The translations under genes and the position numbers were made by a program. The notes below the pieces were generated by a model. The model did not search any database, had not been told where the DNA came from, and saw nothing but the letters and a program-made list of their open reading frames with translations. Positions 7,939 through 16,145 of a stretch of DNA of 64,000 nt are shown here, in pieces. The stretch is from Jatrophihabitans sp964252635. GTDB lineage: Bacteria; Actinomycetota; Actinomycetes; Mycobacteriales; Jatrophihabitantaceae. The DNA lies in NCBI RefSeq assembly GCF_964252635.1, contig NZ_CAXUNP010000002.1, forward strand, positions 1-64,000, written 5' to 3'. Position 1 is the stretch's first letter, and the number at the start of each line of letters is the position of its first letter.

Positions 7939-8186
7939 CGCTGCTCGCCTCCGGTGGGGGTCAGGAAAGTCGAGTGGCCGGAGGTGGTCCAGACGTTGAC
8001 CACCGCTCCTAGGCCGCCGTCGGGGCCGTCGAGGCGCACGACGTACTCGATGCCGTTGTCGTGGTGGTGGACCGAGCTAATGCGCCCGAGCCGGCGAGTG
8101 CCGCGGCGGTGGACCTGTACGCGGTCGTTGACCTGATGCGGGGTGCGCGGGGTGGTGTCACGCTGGGCTGCGTGGGTGGTAGTCAT
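7935..8186 (-). CDS. Small basic protein (83 aa), first gene of the minus-strand operon
   Basis: ATG 8186 has AAAAGG about six bases upstream. The frame is open further 5' (to 8687), but it would have to run across the palindromic control region and antisense through the HTH gene, so the short form is chosen. Residues 18-50 (VNDRVQVHRRGTRRLGRISS, then a beta hairpin) resemble the start of a KOW/SH3-like barrel. It lies directly behind the divergent operator region and so is the likely first gene of an eleven-gene overlapped operon ending near 2002. Confidence 0.6.
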   Translation of the reverse strand: MTTTHAAQRDTTPRTPHQVNDRVQVHRRGTRRLGRISSVHHHDNGIEYVVRLDGPDGGLGAVVNVWTTSGHSTFLTPTGGEQR

Positions 8187-8203
8187 GGCTGCCTTTTCGC
8201 AGT

Positions 8204-8270
8204 GGGTACCCTTGTAGGGTACTACCCTATTCGGGTAGTATGCAAGTGGGGTAGCACCCCTTCGGGGTAC
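8204..8270. promoter_or_regulatory. Divergent control region with three nested GGGTA palindromes
   Basis: Three inverted repeats built on one GGGTA core lie between the divergent genes at 8186(-) and 8280(+). They are GTACCC-ttgta-GGGTAC (8206-8222), TACTACCC-tattc-GGGTAGTA (8220-8240, perfect 8-bp arms) and ACCCC-ttc-GGGGT (8256-8268). GGGGTAGCACCCC (8248-8260) is a further imperfect copy. Their centres are about 16 and 32 bp apart. TAGTAT at 8236-8241 could be a -10 element for the plus-strand gene. This is what an operator cluster for a dimeric element repressor, such as the adjacent HTH protein, would look like. Confidence 0.65.
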
Positions 8271-8279
8271 GCTTCGAGG

Positions 8280-8495
8280 GTGAATGAGCAGCCGCCGGTC
8301 GTGGCCCACCAAGAGGTCGGGCAGATGCTGGATGTGACCAAGCGCCGCGTGACGCAGCTGGTGACGCGCGAGGATTTCCCGAAGCCGATCGCGCACCTGA
8401 GCGTCGGCCGGGTCTGGTCCTACGAGCAGGTCAAGGCGTGGGCCGAGAGCAACGGCCGGACGGTGCACCCGATTGCGGGCCCCGCCGGTTCCTGA
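8280..8495 (+). CDS. Small helix-turn-helix protein (AlpA/MerR-type, excisionase-like)
   Basis: 71 aa from GTG 8280, directly at the end of the palindromic control region, so it may be leaderless. The protein is one winged-HTH unit: VAHQEVGQMLDVTKRRVTQL is the recognition helix pair, then V-T-R-E-D-F-P-K-P-I-A...S-V-G-R-V-W-S-Y-E-Q-V-K-A-W-A is the wing and last helix typical of AlpA/HTH_17 proteins. Such proteins act as excisionases or transcription switches of phages and integrative elements. It is the only plus-strand gene here and probably controls the divergent operon. Confidence 0.8.
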   Translation: MNEQPPVVAHQEVGQMLDVTKRRVTQLVTREDFPKPIAHLSVGRVWSYEQVKAWAESNGRTVHPIAGPAGS

Positions 8496-8868
8496 CCCCG
8501 CGCCGACGCACACGGCCATGCCCATGCCGCCCAGCCAGGCGTGTGGCCTTGCCTCGGTCGCTGCGTCCTGACCGGAGATGTGCGTTGCGCGGGAGGCCGG
8601 CGGCGTCGGCCGGGATGCACGCCACGGTGTTAGGCGCTGGGGCTGCCGATCGGTGTCCGGCGGCGTGATCCGCTGGTTCGCGGCCATGTCTGCTCCTGGT
8701 GGTGAGTAGTGCTCTCACCACGAACAGGTGCAAACGGAGGCCGATCACTGTCACCTGTGGCTGAAATTTCTTGGGCCACGTAGTGCTGGACCCGGTGGGG
8801 TTTTGGTTTTTCTGCTTGGCGCCATGAATCGGCGGGCCCGATCGGGTGTCGACGACTGCGTGGCGCGG
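8496..8868. other. 373 bp without a convincing gene
   Basis: This gap lies between the convergent ends of the HTH gene and the giant helicase gene. It contains a perfect hairpin (8699-8721) and, just below it on the minus strand, an ATG at 8687 with GGAG at a proper distance. The frame from that ATG becomes low-complexity and runs antisense through the HTH gene, so no gene is called. A T-rich run lies near 8804-8818. Confidence 0.5.
8699..8721. promoter_or_regulatory. Perfect 8-bp inverted repeat (operator or terminator)
   Basis: GTGGTGAG (8699-8706) and CTCACCAC (8714-8721) are exact reverse complements separated by 7 bases. It lies 148 bp past the helicase stop in the direction of helicase transcription, so it may end that mRNA. 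It also lies just upstream of a ribosome site and ATG at 8687 on the same strand, so it could instead be an operator. Confidence 0.45.
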
Positions 8869-11800
8869 TCATCGTGCGGGCCCGTCGCGGCGCGGTTGGG
8901 GGGCGCTGATCGGCGTCGACGGCGAGCTGGGCACGGGCCCGCGTGGATCGGTGGACCATGGCCGGTCAGGGGCCGCTGCGGCGACGTCGGGGGCTGCGTC
9001 GGCGAGGCGGTAGTCGAGGCTGCGGGCCGGGTTGCCCTCGGGTAGGCCCCGACGGCTGGTCACCTCGTGCAGCAGCTGTTCGACGTCGTGGCCGCCGGCG
9101 ACGATGCGGTCCAGGGATTGGGCGAGCGCGGGCCAGTGCGGGTCTTGCAGCACGCGGGGGTCGATCGCGCGGCAGACCGCTGCCCACCGGTCTTCGGCTG
9201 CGGGGGGTTGGGCCGGCGCGGGTGCGGACGGTGGGGCGCTCGGCGGCTCGGTGGGTCGGCTGACCTGGTTGAGGTGGGCGACCCGTCGGGTGCCGTACGG
9301 GGACTCGACGATGACGTGGTTCGGGCTGGGGTGGTCGACGACTCGGCCGTGGCCTAGACGACGCCCGCCGCCGCCGTTCTCGGTGACGGCGTGCACGGTG
9401 GCGGTGGTGCCGAGCGGGAACTGCTGCGCGGAGCGGTAGGTGCTGGTGTCGCGTGGCTGCGCGGGGTGGACGCGGTCGGCTTCGGTCCATCCGCCGGGTG
9501 GGGCCTGCTGCATCGGGGCGTTGCCCTCGACGTGATCGCGCGGGGGAGCGGTCGTGGGTGCGTCAGCGGACTGGCCGAGGTGTGGCTGGCCGTCGACGGT
9601 GACGTTGGTGAGGCTTGGGTCTTGGTCGATGCGGCGTAGCAGCCGGTCGAGGTGCCGGGCGTTGAGGTCGGTCGGCTCGGAGCGTAGCTCGAGGCGCATC
9701 TTCAGATCCAGGTCGACGGCGTAGGTGACCCAGACCCGTTGCCCGCTGTAGGTGGCCTGGACCTGGTGCACCGACGCGTCGGCTGCAGGCGCGGTGCCGG
9801 CGGGGGACTTTTCGCCGGCCGGCGGCGGCGCAGCGGTCGCTGCTGTGGGTGTCGGCGTCGCGGCTCGGGCCGCGGTGAGAGCGTCGCGGGCTGCGTGGGC
9901 GGTGTTGTAGTAGGTGTCGTCGCTGTGGACGTGCCGCAGCTCGCGCTCCACGCTGGGGCGGTCCATCGCCGTGACGGGGGTGCGGGCGGCGAAGCTGGCG
10001 GCCGCGGTGTCCTTGGCCATCTGCTGGTGTTCGGCGGGCGTACGGGGCGGCTGAGCGGCCCAGTCGCGTACGGCAGCGGCCGCGGCGGGCTCATTGACCG
10101 GCGTCGACGGGACTGGCACGGCGTTCGCCGCGGCGGCCGGTGACCGGTCGGCAACGACACCGTCGGCGGGGCTCGCGGGCGGTGCGGCGGCGCGGCCGCC
10201 GCCGCGGGGCTGCTCAGGCGTCGCCGTGGCGTCGTTGGCGGTGCGCTGTCGTTGCTTGTCCTGCTCGGCGAGCTCGGCGGCCAGCTCGGCGCTACGGGCG
10301 CGGGCTGCGTCGAGGGCGTCGCGGCGTGCGAAGGGGCGGCAGTAGTCGTCGCGGGCCCGGTCGGCCTCGCGCGACAGGTTGTCGGCCTCGGCGCTGATCC
10401 TGTCGCGGGTGCGTTCGAGGTCGCGGACGCGGTTCTCCAGTTGGATGACGATGCCCAGTGGCCGGTCGGTGCGCAGCTCGTCGTAGGCGACCTGGATGGC
10501 GCTGCGGGGGATGCCGGCCAGCTCCAGGGACAGGTGCGGTTCGAGGAAGCGGCGAGGGGTGGCGATGACGTCGAAGCCGCCGAGGTTGCCGATGTGGTTG
10601 GGCTTGTCCCAGGCGGCGAACTGGGTGGTGTCGGGGTTGCTGCCGCCGATGGTGGCCAGCGCGTTGCGCAGGGCGATCGCGGCGTCGGCTCGGGCGCTCC
10701 ACCGGTTGCCGCGCACGGCCATGCTGAAGCGGTCGCCACTGGTGTCGATGCGGTGGTCGATGGCCTGGTCGATCTGCGTGAGGGCGGTCTCGAGGGTGGA
10801 CAGCTGCCGCTCGGCCTTGTCGATGGTGCCGGACAGGGTGCGCTGGTTGCGGGTGTGCGAGCGCTCCAACCGCTCCAGGCGGGTGACTTCGGCGTCGAGC
10901 TTGGCCTTTTCCAAGATCCTCGGGTCACCGGTCGCGAGCGCCTTAACCTCCGAGTAGCTCAGTGCGGTCTCGCCGACGTCCTCGATCTCGCGCACGTCCA
11001 AGCTCCCGCGCATGACCTGGCCGATGAAGCGGGCTTTGCGTTCGACGGTCTGCCAGAGGTAGGCGTCGAACGATCCCTCGGAGACGTAGCGGACGACTTC
11101 GACCTCGGGGTTCTGGTTGCCTTGGCGCAAAATGCGGCCCTCGCGCTGGGCGATGTCGGCCGGCCGCCAGGGGCAGTCGAGGTGGTGCAGCGCGACAGCG
11201 CGGGCCTGCACGTTGGTGCCGACGCCCATCTTCTCCGTCGACCCGATCAGCACGGAGACGCGGCCGTTACGGCAGGCCGCGAACAGCTCGCCCTTCTCCT
11301 TGTCGTTGCGGGCGTCGTGCACGAAGCGGATCTGCTCGGCGGGCACACCGCGGTCGACGAGCAGCTGCTTCAACTCGTCGTAGACGTTCCAGTTGCCGGC
11401 CAGACCGGTGCCGCGCCCGCGGGCACTGGGGGTGCCGAGGTCGCTGAACACCAGCTGCAGCGCGCCGAGCACGTTGGAGTCGCTGTAGCGGCGCTCGGCG
11501 TTGGCGTGGTGGGTGGCGGCGATCCGGTTCGCGGCGACGGTGAGCTTGCCGTCGCGGTCACCGGGGACGGGTTCACGGCCGAGCAGACGCAGATCGAGCG
11601 CACCCATCCGCCCGTGGGTGGCCACCCGGAGCATGTTGTCCTCGTCGGGCTGCACCTGCCGGGCTTGCACCTTGTCGGCACGCTCAGACAGCTCGGTCAT
11701 GAACTCGCGCAGCTGGTCGGTTGCGGGCACGACGACCGTCTCGGCCTGCCCGTTGCGCAGGTCGGGGGTGGGGAGTTGGAGGTCCTCGGCGGTCTTGATG

Positions 11801-14800
11801 TCGGCCGAGACGTGCCAGATGCGCAGCAGCTCGGGGACGTTGCGGAACTTCGCGAAGCGAGCCTTAATCCGGAACCGGGACCCGTCGGGGGCCAGTTCGA
11901 GGTCGGAGGTGACCTCGCCGAAGGTGGCGGCCCAGGTGTCGAAGTCGGTGAGGCCGGCGTCGTCGAGCAGGTCCGGCCGCAGGAACCGCTGCATCGTGTA
12001 GGCCTCGGCCACCGAGTTGGCGATCGGGGTAGCGGTGGCGAAGGTCGCGACGCGGCCGCCGTGGCGTTCGCGCAGCCAGGCCAGTTTCATGTCCAGGTCG
12101 GAGGCGCGTTGTGAACCGTCGACGGCGACCCCGTCGATGTTGGACACGGTGCGCAGGTTTTTGTAGCCGTGGGCCTCGTCGGCGAAGACGTAGTCGATGC
12201 CGGTCTGCTCGAAGTTGATGCCGGGGTCCTTGGCCGAGTCGGCGAGCTTCTTCAGCCGCTCCTCGGCGCGGGCCAGGGAGTTCTCCAGCCGTTTGACGGT
12301 CAGGCCTCGTCCGCCCTTGGCGGCCTCGAGCTGGTGGCGCATCTCGGCCAGCTGCCCGTCGAGGTAGCGCTGTTGGGCCTGGATCGACAGCGGCATCCGC
12401 TCGAACGCCGAGCGGGAGACGATGACCGCGTCCCAGTCGCCGGTGGCGATGCGGGCCACCATGAGCCGACGCTTGTCGCGCTGGAGGTCCTCGACCGAGG
12501 CGGCGAGGATGCGGGCTTGCGGGTAGAGCTGCATCCACTCGCGGGAGAACTGCTCCAACATGTGGTTCGGAACCACGACGCACGGCTTCTGCGCGAGGCC
12601 GAGCCGGCGCAGCTCCATCGAGCCGATGACCATCTCGGCCGTCTTCCCGGCACCGACCTCGTGGGCCAGCAGCACGGCGGGCTCGGCGATGATGCGGGCG
12701 ACGGCGGCCAGCTGGTGTTCGCGGGGCTGGAAGGTGACGGTCAAGCCGGGCAGCTGCATGTGCGCACCGTCGTAGGAGCGCAGCACGATGCTGTTGAACA
12801 TGTCGTTGTAGCGGCGGGCCAGGCGTTCGGCGCGGTTGGGGTCGTCCCAGATCCAGTCGCGGAACCGCTCGGTGATCTCCCCGGCCTTCTCCTGCGCGGC
12901 GATGGTCTCGGTGAGGTTGGGGATGCGGGAGCCGTCGGGGAAGTGGTCGTAGATGCTGATCTGACGTTGCTCGAGCAGGGCCGCGGTCAGTTCGCCGGCC
13001 GAGGCGCGGCTGGTGCCGTAGGTGCTGGTGGCCAGCACGGTGTGCCGCCCGCCGCGCACGGCCCAGGTGGACCCACCGGGGTGTTCGACGGCGATGCTGT
13101 CCTCGTCGAGCAGCTCGCGCAGGAACTGCTCGACGACGTCGGCGCTGATCCATGACGCGCCGAGGCGGGCGTCAATCTCGGCCGGGGCCAGGTCGGCGGG
13201 CACGACCTCGCGCAGCGCGGCAATGTTGGCATCCCAACGGCGGCCGCCGTTGGTGCCGTCGGGCAGCTGGGTCGCGGCGTCGCGTTCGGCTGCGGCCTCG
13301 GCGGCGGCGAGCTTGGCGCGCACGTTGCCGCTCAAGTACTCCGGAGCCGGGATCAGGCGCTCCTGCTCTTGTGAAGAGCCGCCGGCGGGGTCGGCGAACA
13401 CGATTCCGGTCAGGGCCTCGCGGGTGTCGTGCTCGCTGCGGCCGAGCAGCCGGGCGACCTCGCCGAGGCGGACCTCTCCGTGGGTGTCCAGGCAGATGGC
13501 GACGGCGTCGGCGGGGGAGTCGGCGCCCAAGCGTGGGGTGCGGGGGGCGATGACGCGTCCGCGCATGATCGGGGCCTTGCGCGCGGTGCCGGTGGTGGCG
13601 TCGAAGTCCTCCAGCGCGTACACGGCCGGCGCGTGCGGGTCGGAGCGGAACCCGCCCTGGCCGGGGTTGATGCGCGCTAGCCGGTCCTCGCCGGTGACCT
13701 CGTCGACGCGGCCGGTGCGCCGCCAGCTGATCCGGTTGATCGGTCCGAACTGTTTGACGTAGGCGTCGTAGCGGCTGTTGAGCTGGCCGCGCAGCGCGGC
13801 GAGCTGGTCGGTGTCGTCGACGACGGCGGCCTCGGCGGCCAGCAGGGCCATCGTGGTGTCGCGCAGCCCGAGCAGCGCGGTGAGTTCCTTGGCCTGGCTC
13901 TTGGGCACCTTGTGCTCGGCGAGCGCGCCGTCGGCGACCACGGTGAACGTCGTCGCCCGGCCGGTTCCGTTGTCGACGGCGAGGTGGCCTTCCTGCCGCT
14001 CCAGCGCGGCGTCCGGCCGGGAGATCGGCACCGGCGCGGGTTGGCGCTGGTCGAGGGTCAGGGGTGGCGCGAACAGACCGCCGGCCGGGCTGGGGTTCTT
14101 GGCGACAGCGCCCTCGAGGATGTTGCGGAGCAGGCCGGGCAGTTCGTCGTCGTGGTCGCGGCCGACCGTAACGGCCAGCTCTGGCCCGAACTGCCCTGAG
14201 CGGGTGCCGACCTCGCCGATTACGTGGTGCGGGTGGTGCTCGGCGAAGTAGCGGTTGACCAGGACCTGGCGTTGGGCGTCGCCGCCGATCGAGACGGTGC
14301 TGTCCCATTCGCTGGTATCACCGGGTCCGTCGGCGGGGTCGCGGCGGCGCAGCACGAGCACGTCGGTGATGACCTGGGTTCCGGCGGCCTTCTGGTGGGC
14401 GCTCATCGGCAGGCGCACCGCGGCGACCAGGTCGGCCATGCCCGCGATCTCACGCCGGGCGGCCGGGTTGGCCGAGTCCATCGTGTAGTGGCTGGTGAGC
14501 ACCGCGACCACGCCGCCGGGCCGGGTTAAGGCCAGGGACTTGATGATGAAGTGGTTGTGCAGCGAGTGGCCGCCGGCGTTGTGGGTCTTGTCGTGCAGTT
14601 TGATGTCGCCGAACGGGACGTTGCCGACGACCAGGTCGAGGTAGTCGCGCGGCATGCGGGTGTCGGCGAAGGACTCGTTGCGGATCTGGGCCTGCGGGTA
14701 GAGGTGCTGCGCGATCGCCGCGGTGGTCGGGTCTAGCTCGACACCGAACACCGCCGCATCGGTGTCCCGCGCAAGGTCGGGGGCCAGGCCGAGGAAGGTG

Positions 14801-15300
14801 CCTGCTCCGCAGCCGGGCTCCAGCAGCCGCAGCGGCCGCCCGCCGGTGGCCGCCGCGGTGTCGAGCCCGTGCTCGGCGACGACGTCCCAGATCGCCTGGG
14901 CCAGCCCGGCGTCGGTGTAGTGCGCGTTCAGGGTCGTCTTCGACGCCGCTCGCCACTCCCGCTCGTCGAGCATGGACCGCAGCTCGGCCCGCGCAGCGGC
15001 GAACTGCTCGTCGGTCTCGTCGAACACCTTCGGCACCGCGCCCCAGCCCGACCAGCGCGCCAGCACCGTCTGCTCCGCGGCGGTGGCCGGACGGCCCTCG
15101 GCCTGCAGCTGGCGCAGCATCCGCAGCGCGGCCACGTTGGCCGTCACCTTGGCGACGGCGCCGGCCGGGGCGAGGTCCTGCTGCGAGCGGGGCCGGAACA
15201 CCGGCGGCGGGTCGGTGCGGTTGTTGGCGGGCGTGGCCTCGTCGAGGGTGGGCTGGGGGTCGGGCAGCTGGAGGAACAGCCTGTTGCCGGCGCGCTGCAC
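8869..15300 (-). CDS. Giant SAM-methyltransferase / SF2 helicase fusion (DarB-like element protein)
   Basis: About 2143 aa from GTG 15300, the first usable start after the upstream gene's stop. A Class I methyltransferase fold comes first: LLEPGCGAGTFLGLAP near residue 160 (SAM loop) and D-L-V-V-G-N-V-P-F near 223-230 (an NPPF-like motif of N6-adenine enzymes). An SF2 helicase follows: A-H-E-V-G-A-G-K-T near 880 (Walker A), D-E-A-H near 1040, and Q-R-E-G-R-I-L-R-Q-G near 1388 (motif VI). A coiled coil (about 1440-1760) and a long Pro/Ala-rich tail come last. This order is that of phage P1 DarB and the large methylase-helicases of ICEs and plasmids, linked to protection of transferred DNA from restriction. 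Here that role is inference. The frame is open up to 15999, so a longer 2376-aa form is formally possible. Confidence 0.85.
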   Translation of the reverse strand: MQRAGNRLFLQLPDPQPTLDEATPANNRTDPPPVFRPRSQQDLAPAGAVAKVTANVAALRMLRQLQAEGRPATAAEQTVLARWSGWGAVPKVFDETDEQFAAARAELRSMLDEREWRAASKTTLNAHYTDAGLAQAIWDVVAEHGLDTAAATGGRPLRLLEPGCGAGTFLGLAPDLARDTDAAVFGVELDPTTAAIAQHLYPQAQIRNESFADTRMPRDYLDLVVGNVPFGDIKLHDKTHNAGGHSLHNHFIIKSLALTRPGGVVAVLTSHYTMDSANPAARREIAGMADLVAAVRLPMSAHQKAAGTQVITDVLVLRRRDPADGPGDTSEWDSTVSIGGDAQRQVLVNRYFAEHHPHHVIGEVGTRSGQFGPELAVTVGRDHDDELPGLLRNILEGAVAKNPSPAGGLFAPPLTLDQRQPAPVPISRPDAALERQEGHLAVDNGTGRATTFTVVADGALAEHKVPKSQAKELTALLGLRDTTMALLAAEAAVVDDTDQLAALRGQLNSRYDAYVKQFGPINRISWRRTGRVDEVTGEDRLARINPGQGGFRSDPHAPAVYALEDFDATTGTARKAPIMRGRVIAPRTPRLGADSPADAVAICLDTHGEVRLGEVARLLGRSEHDTREALTGIVFADPAGGSSQEQERLIPAPEYLSGNVRAKLAAAEAAAERDAATQLPDGTNGGRRWDANIAALREVVPADLAPAEIDARLGASWISADVVEQFLRELLDEDSIAVEHPGGSTWAVRGGRHTVLATSTYGTSRASAGELTAALLEQRQISIYDHFPDGSRIPNLTETIAAQEKAGEITERFRDWIWDDPNRAERLARRYNDMFNSIVLRSYDGAHMQLPGLTVTFQPREHQLAAVARIIAEPAVLLAHEVGAGKTAEMVIGSMELRRLGLAQKPCVVVPNHMLEQFSREWMQLYPQARILAASVEDLQRDKRRLMVARIATGDWDAVIVSRSAFERMPLSIQAQQRYLDGQLAEMRHQLEAAKGGRGLTVKRLENSLARAEERLKKLADSAKDPGINFEQTGIDYVFADEAHGYKNLRTVSNIDGVAVDGSQRASDLDMKLAWLRERHGGRVATFATATPIANSVAEAYTMQRFLRPDLLDDAGLTDFDTWAATFGEVTSDLELAPDGSRFRIKARFAKFRNVPELLRIWHVSADIKTAEDLQLPTPDLRNGQAETVVVPATDQLREFMTELSERADKVQARQVQPDEDNMLRVATHGRMGALDLRLLGREPVPGDRDGKLTVAANRIAATHHANAERRYSDSNVLGALQLVFSDLGTPSARGRGTGLAGNWNVYDELKQLLVDRGVPAEQIRFVHDARNDKEKGELFAACRNGRVSVLIGSTEKMGVGTNVQARAVALHHLDCPWRPADIAQREGRILRQGNQNPEVEVVRYVSEGSFDAYLWQTVERKARFIGQVMRGSLDVREIEDVGETALSYSEVKALATGDPRILEKAKLDAEVTRLERLERSHTRNQRTLSGTIDKAERQLSTLETALTQIDQAIDHRIDTSGDRFSMAVRGNRWSARADAAIALRNALATIGGSNPDTTQFAAWDKPNHIGNLGGFDVIATPRRFLEPHLSLELAGIPRSAIQVAYDELRTDRPLGIVIQLENRVRDLERTRDRISAEADNLSREADRARDDYCRPFARRDALDAARARSAELAAELAEQDKQRQRTANDATATPEQPRGGGRAAAPPASPADGVVADRSPAAAANAVPVPSTPVNEPAAAAAVRDWAAQPPRTPAEHQQMAKDTAAASFAARTPVTAMDRPSVERELRHVHSDDTYYNTAHAARDALTAARAATPTPTAATAAPPPAGEKSPAGTAPAADASVHQVQATYSGQRVWVTYAVDLDLKMRLELRSEPTDLNARHLDRLLRRIDQDPSLTNVTVDGQPHLGQSADAPTTAPPRDHVEGNAPMQQAPPGGWTEADRVHPAQPRDTSTYRSAQQFPLGTTATVHAVTENGGGGRRLGHGRVVDHPSPNHVIVESPYGTRRVAHLNQVSRPTEPPSAPPSAPAPAQPPAAEDRWAAVCRAIDPRVLQDPHWPALAQSLDRIVAGGHDVEQLLHEVTSRRGLPEGNPARSLDYRLADAAPDVAAAAPDRPWSTDPRGPVPSSPSTPISAPQPRRDGPAR

Positions 15301-15347
15301 ACGCGGGCCGCCGCGGCCGACGTCGGCAGAGGGGCCTGCGGGGTCGA

Positions 15348-15830
15348 CTAGCTCGGCGGCCTCTGCGGGTCGCTGCCGTTCGAGCTCTGGCGTGCTGCCA
15401 GTTCTTCCTCCGTCACGTAGTGCAGGAACGGGCTGTCGTCCAGGTCGTGATAGTTCGGGTGGTCTGGGGTGAGCACCATCGGCATCCAGTCGGTCTGGCC
15501 GATCACTCCCGGCTCCCGCTCCTGCGTCGGGTCGTCCGGGTCCGCTGAGTCCTCCGCGTCCGGGTGCCCCGGTTCCGGTTCGAGCAGCACCATCTCCCGC
15601 AGCACCTGGGACTCCGCGGTCGCTCGGGCCATCCGCAGCCGGCCCACCTTCTGCAGGTACTCCTCCCCGCCCGGGTCGTCCCCGGCCAGGCTGATCTCCA
15701 GCGCCTCGATCTGTATCTCCACCTCCTGGCCCAGGTCGGTGAAGAACGTCTCCGGGTCCTCGATCTGGCGCAGCTGGTTCGGACGCCACTTCGCCCAGTG
15801 CTGCTGAGCCACTCGTCCGTAGCGGTTCAT
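15348..15830 (-). CDS. Hypothetical partner protein upstream of the methylase-helicase (160 aa)
   Basis: ATG 15830 follows GGGAGAAGG and a second AGG. The product has rich, protein-like composition: MNRYGRVAQQHWAKWRPNQL, then a long helical stretch with V-E-I-Q-I-E-A-L-E and V-G-R-L-R-M-A-R-A-T-A-E-S-Q-V-L-R-E-M, and an acidic tail with H-Y-V-T-E-E-E-L. The reading frame of the helicase continues through this region only as Gly/Ala/Pro/Arg-rich sequence, which marks the 160-aa frame as the true one. No domain is recognised. Stop TAG is 45 bp before the helicase start, so the two are surely co-transcribed. Confidence 0.7.
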   Translation of the reverse strand: MNRYGRVAQQHWAKWRPNQLRQIEDPETFFTDLGQEVEIQIEALEISLAGDDPGGEEYLQKVGRLRMARATAESQVLREMVLLEPEPGHPDAEDSADPDDPTQEREPGVIGQTDWMPMVLTPDHPNYHDLDDSPFLHYVTEEELAARQSSNGSDPQRPPS

Positions 15831-16145
15831 TGCCTGCACCTTCTCCCGTCTCCGAACCCGCCGCCGTGTGTGACGTCGGGTCGTCCGCGTCGACGACATC
15901 GTCGGCGGGGCCCCACAGCAGCGCGTCGAACGACATCTGCCCGTCCGACACGGGGGACTCGTGTCGTCGGTTGCGTCGGTTGTTCCCACTGCCGGCCATG
16001 CGTGCAGCCTGCTCACGAGTGTCGCACCGGATGCGAGCGCAGCGGCGCTGTGACGGCGTGTGCGGGCCTCAACCGGGCCCGGTGTGTGTCAGTACGTGGT
16101 GTCACGCTCAATACGACACAACAGCGGACAGGCGGGCGGTGTGTG
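15831..16145. other. Divergent intergenic region with a possible small minus-strand ORF
   Basis: 315 bp separate the helicase partner (-) from the M48 peptidase (+). On the minus strand an ATG at 15999 opens a frame whose first 45 residues (including SDGQMSFDALLWGPADDVVD) look protein-like. It has no clear ribosome site and continues in frame into the helicase. It may be a short leader ORF, the N-terminus of an alternative long helicase, or the remains of a frameshift. Confidence 0.35.

Noticed and set aside
8187..8687. Long minus-strand frame from ATG 8687 into the 83-aa gene
   Set aside because: It has a good ribosome site, but it crosses the palindromic control region and runs antisense through the HTH gene with low-complexity sequence.
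15301..15999. 2376-aa version of the methylase-helicase
   Set aside because: The extra 233 residues are mostly Gly/Pro/Arg shadow of the 160-aa gene. Kept only as an open question.
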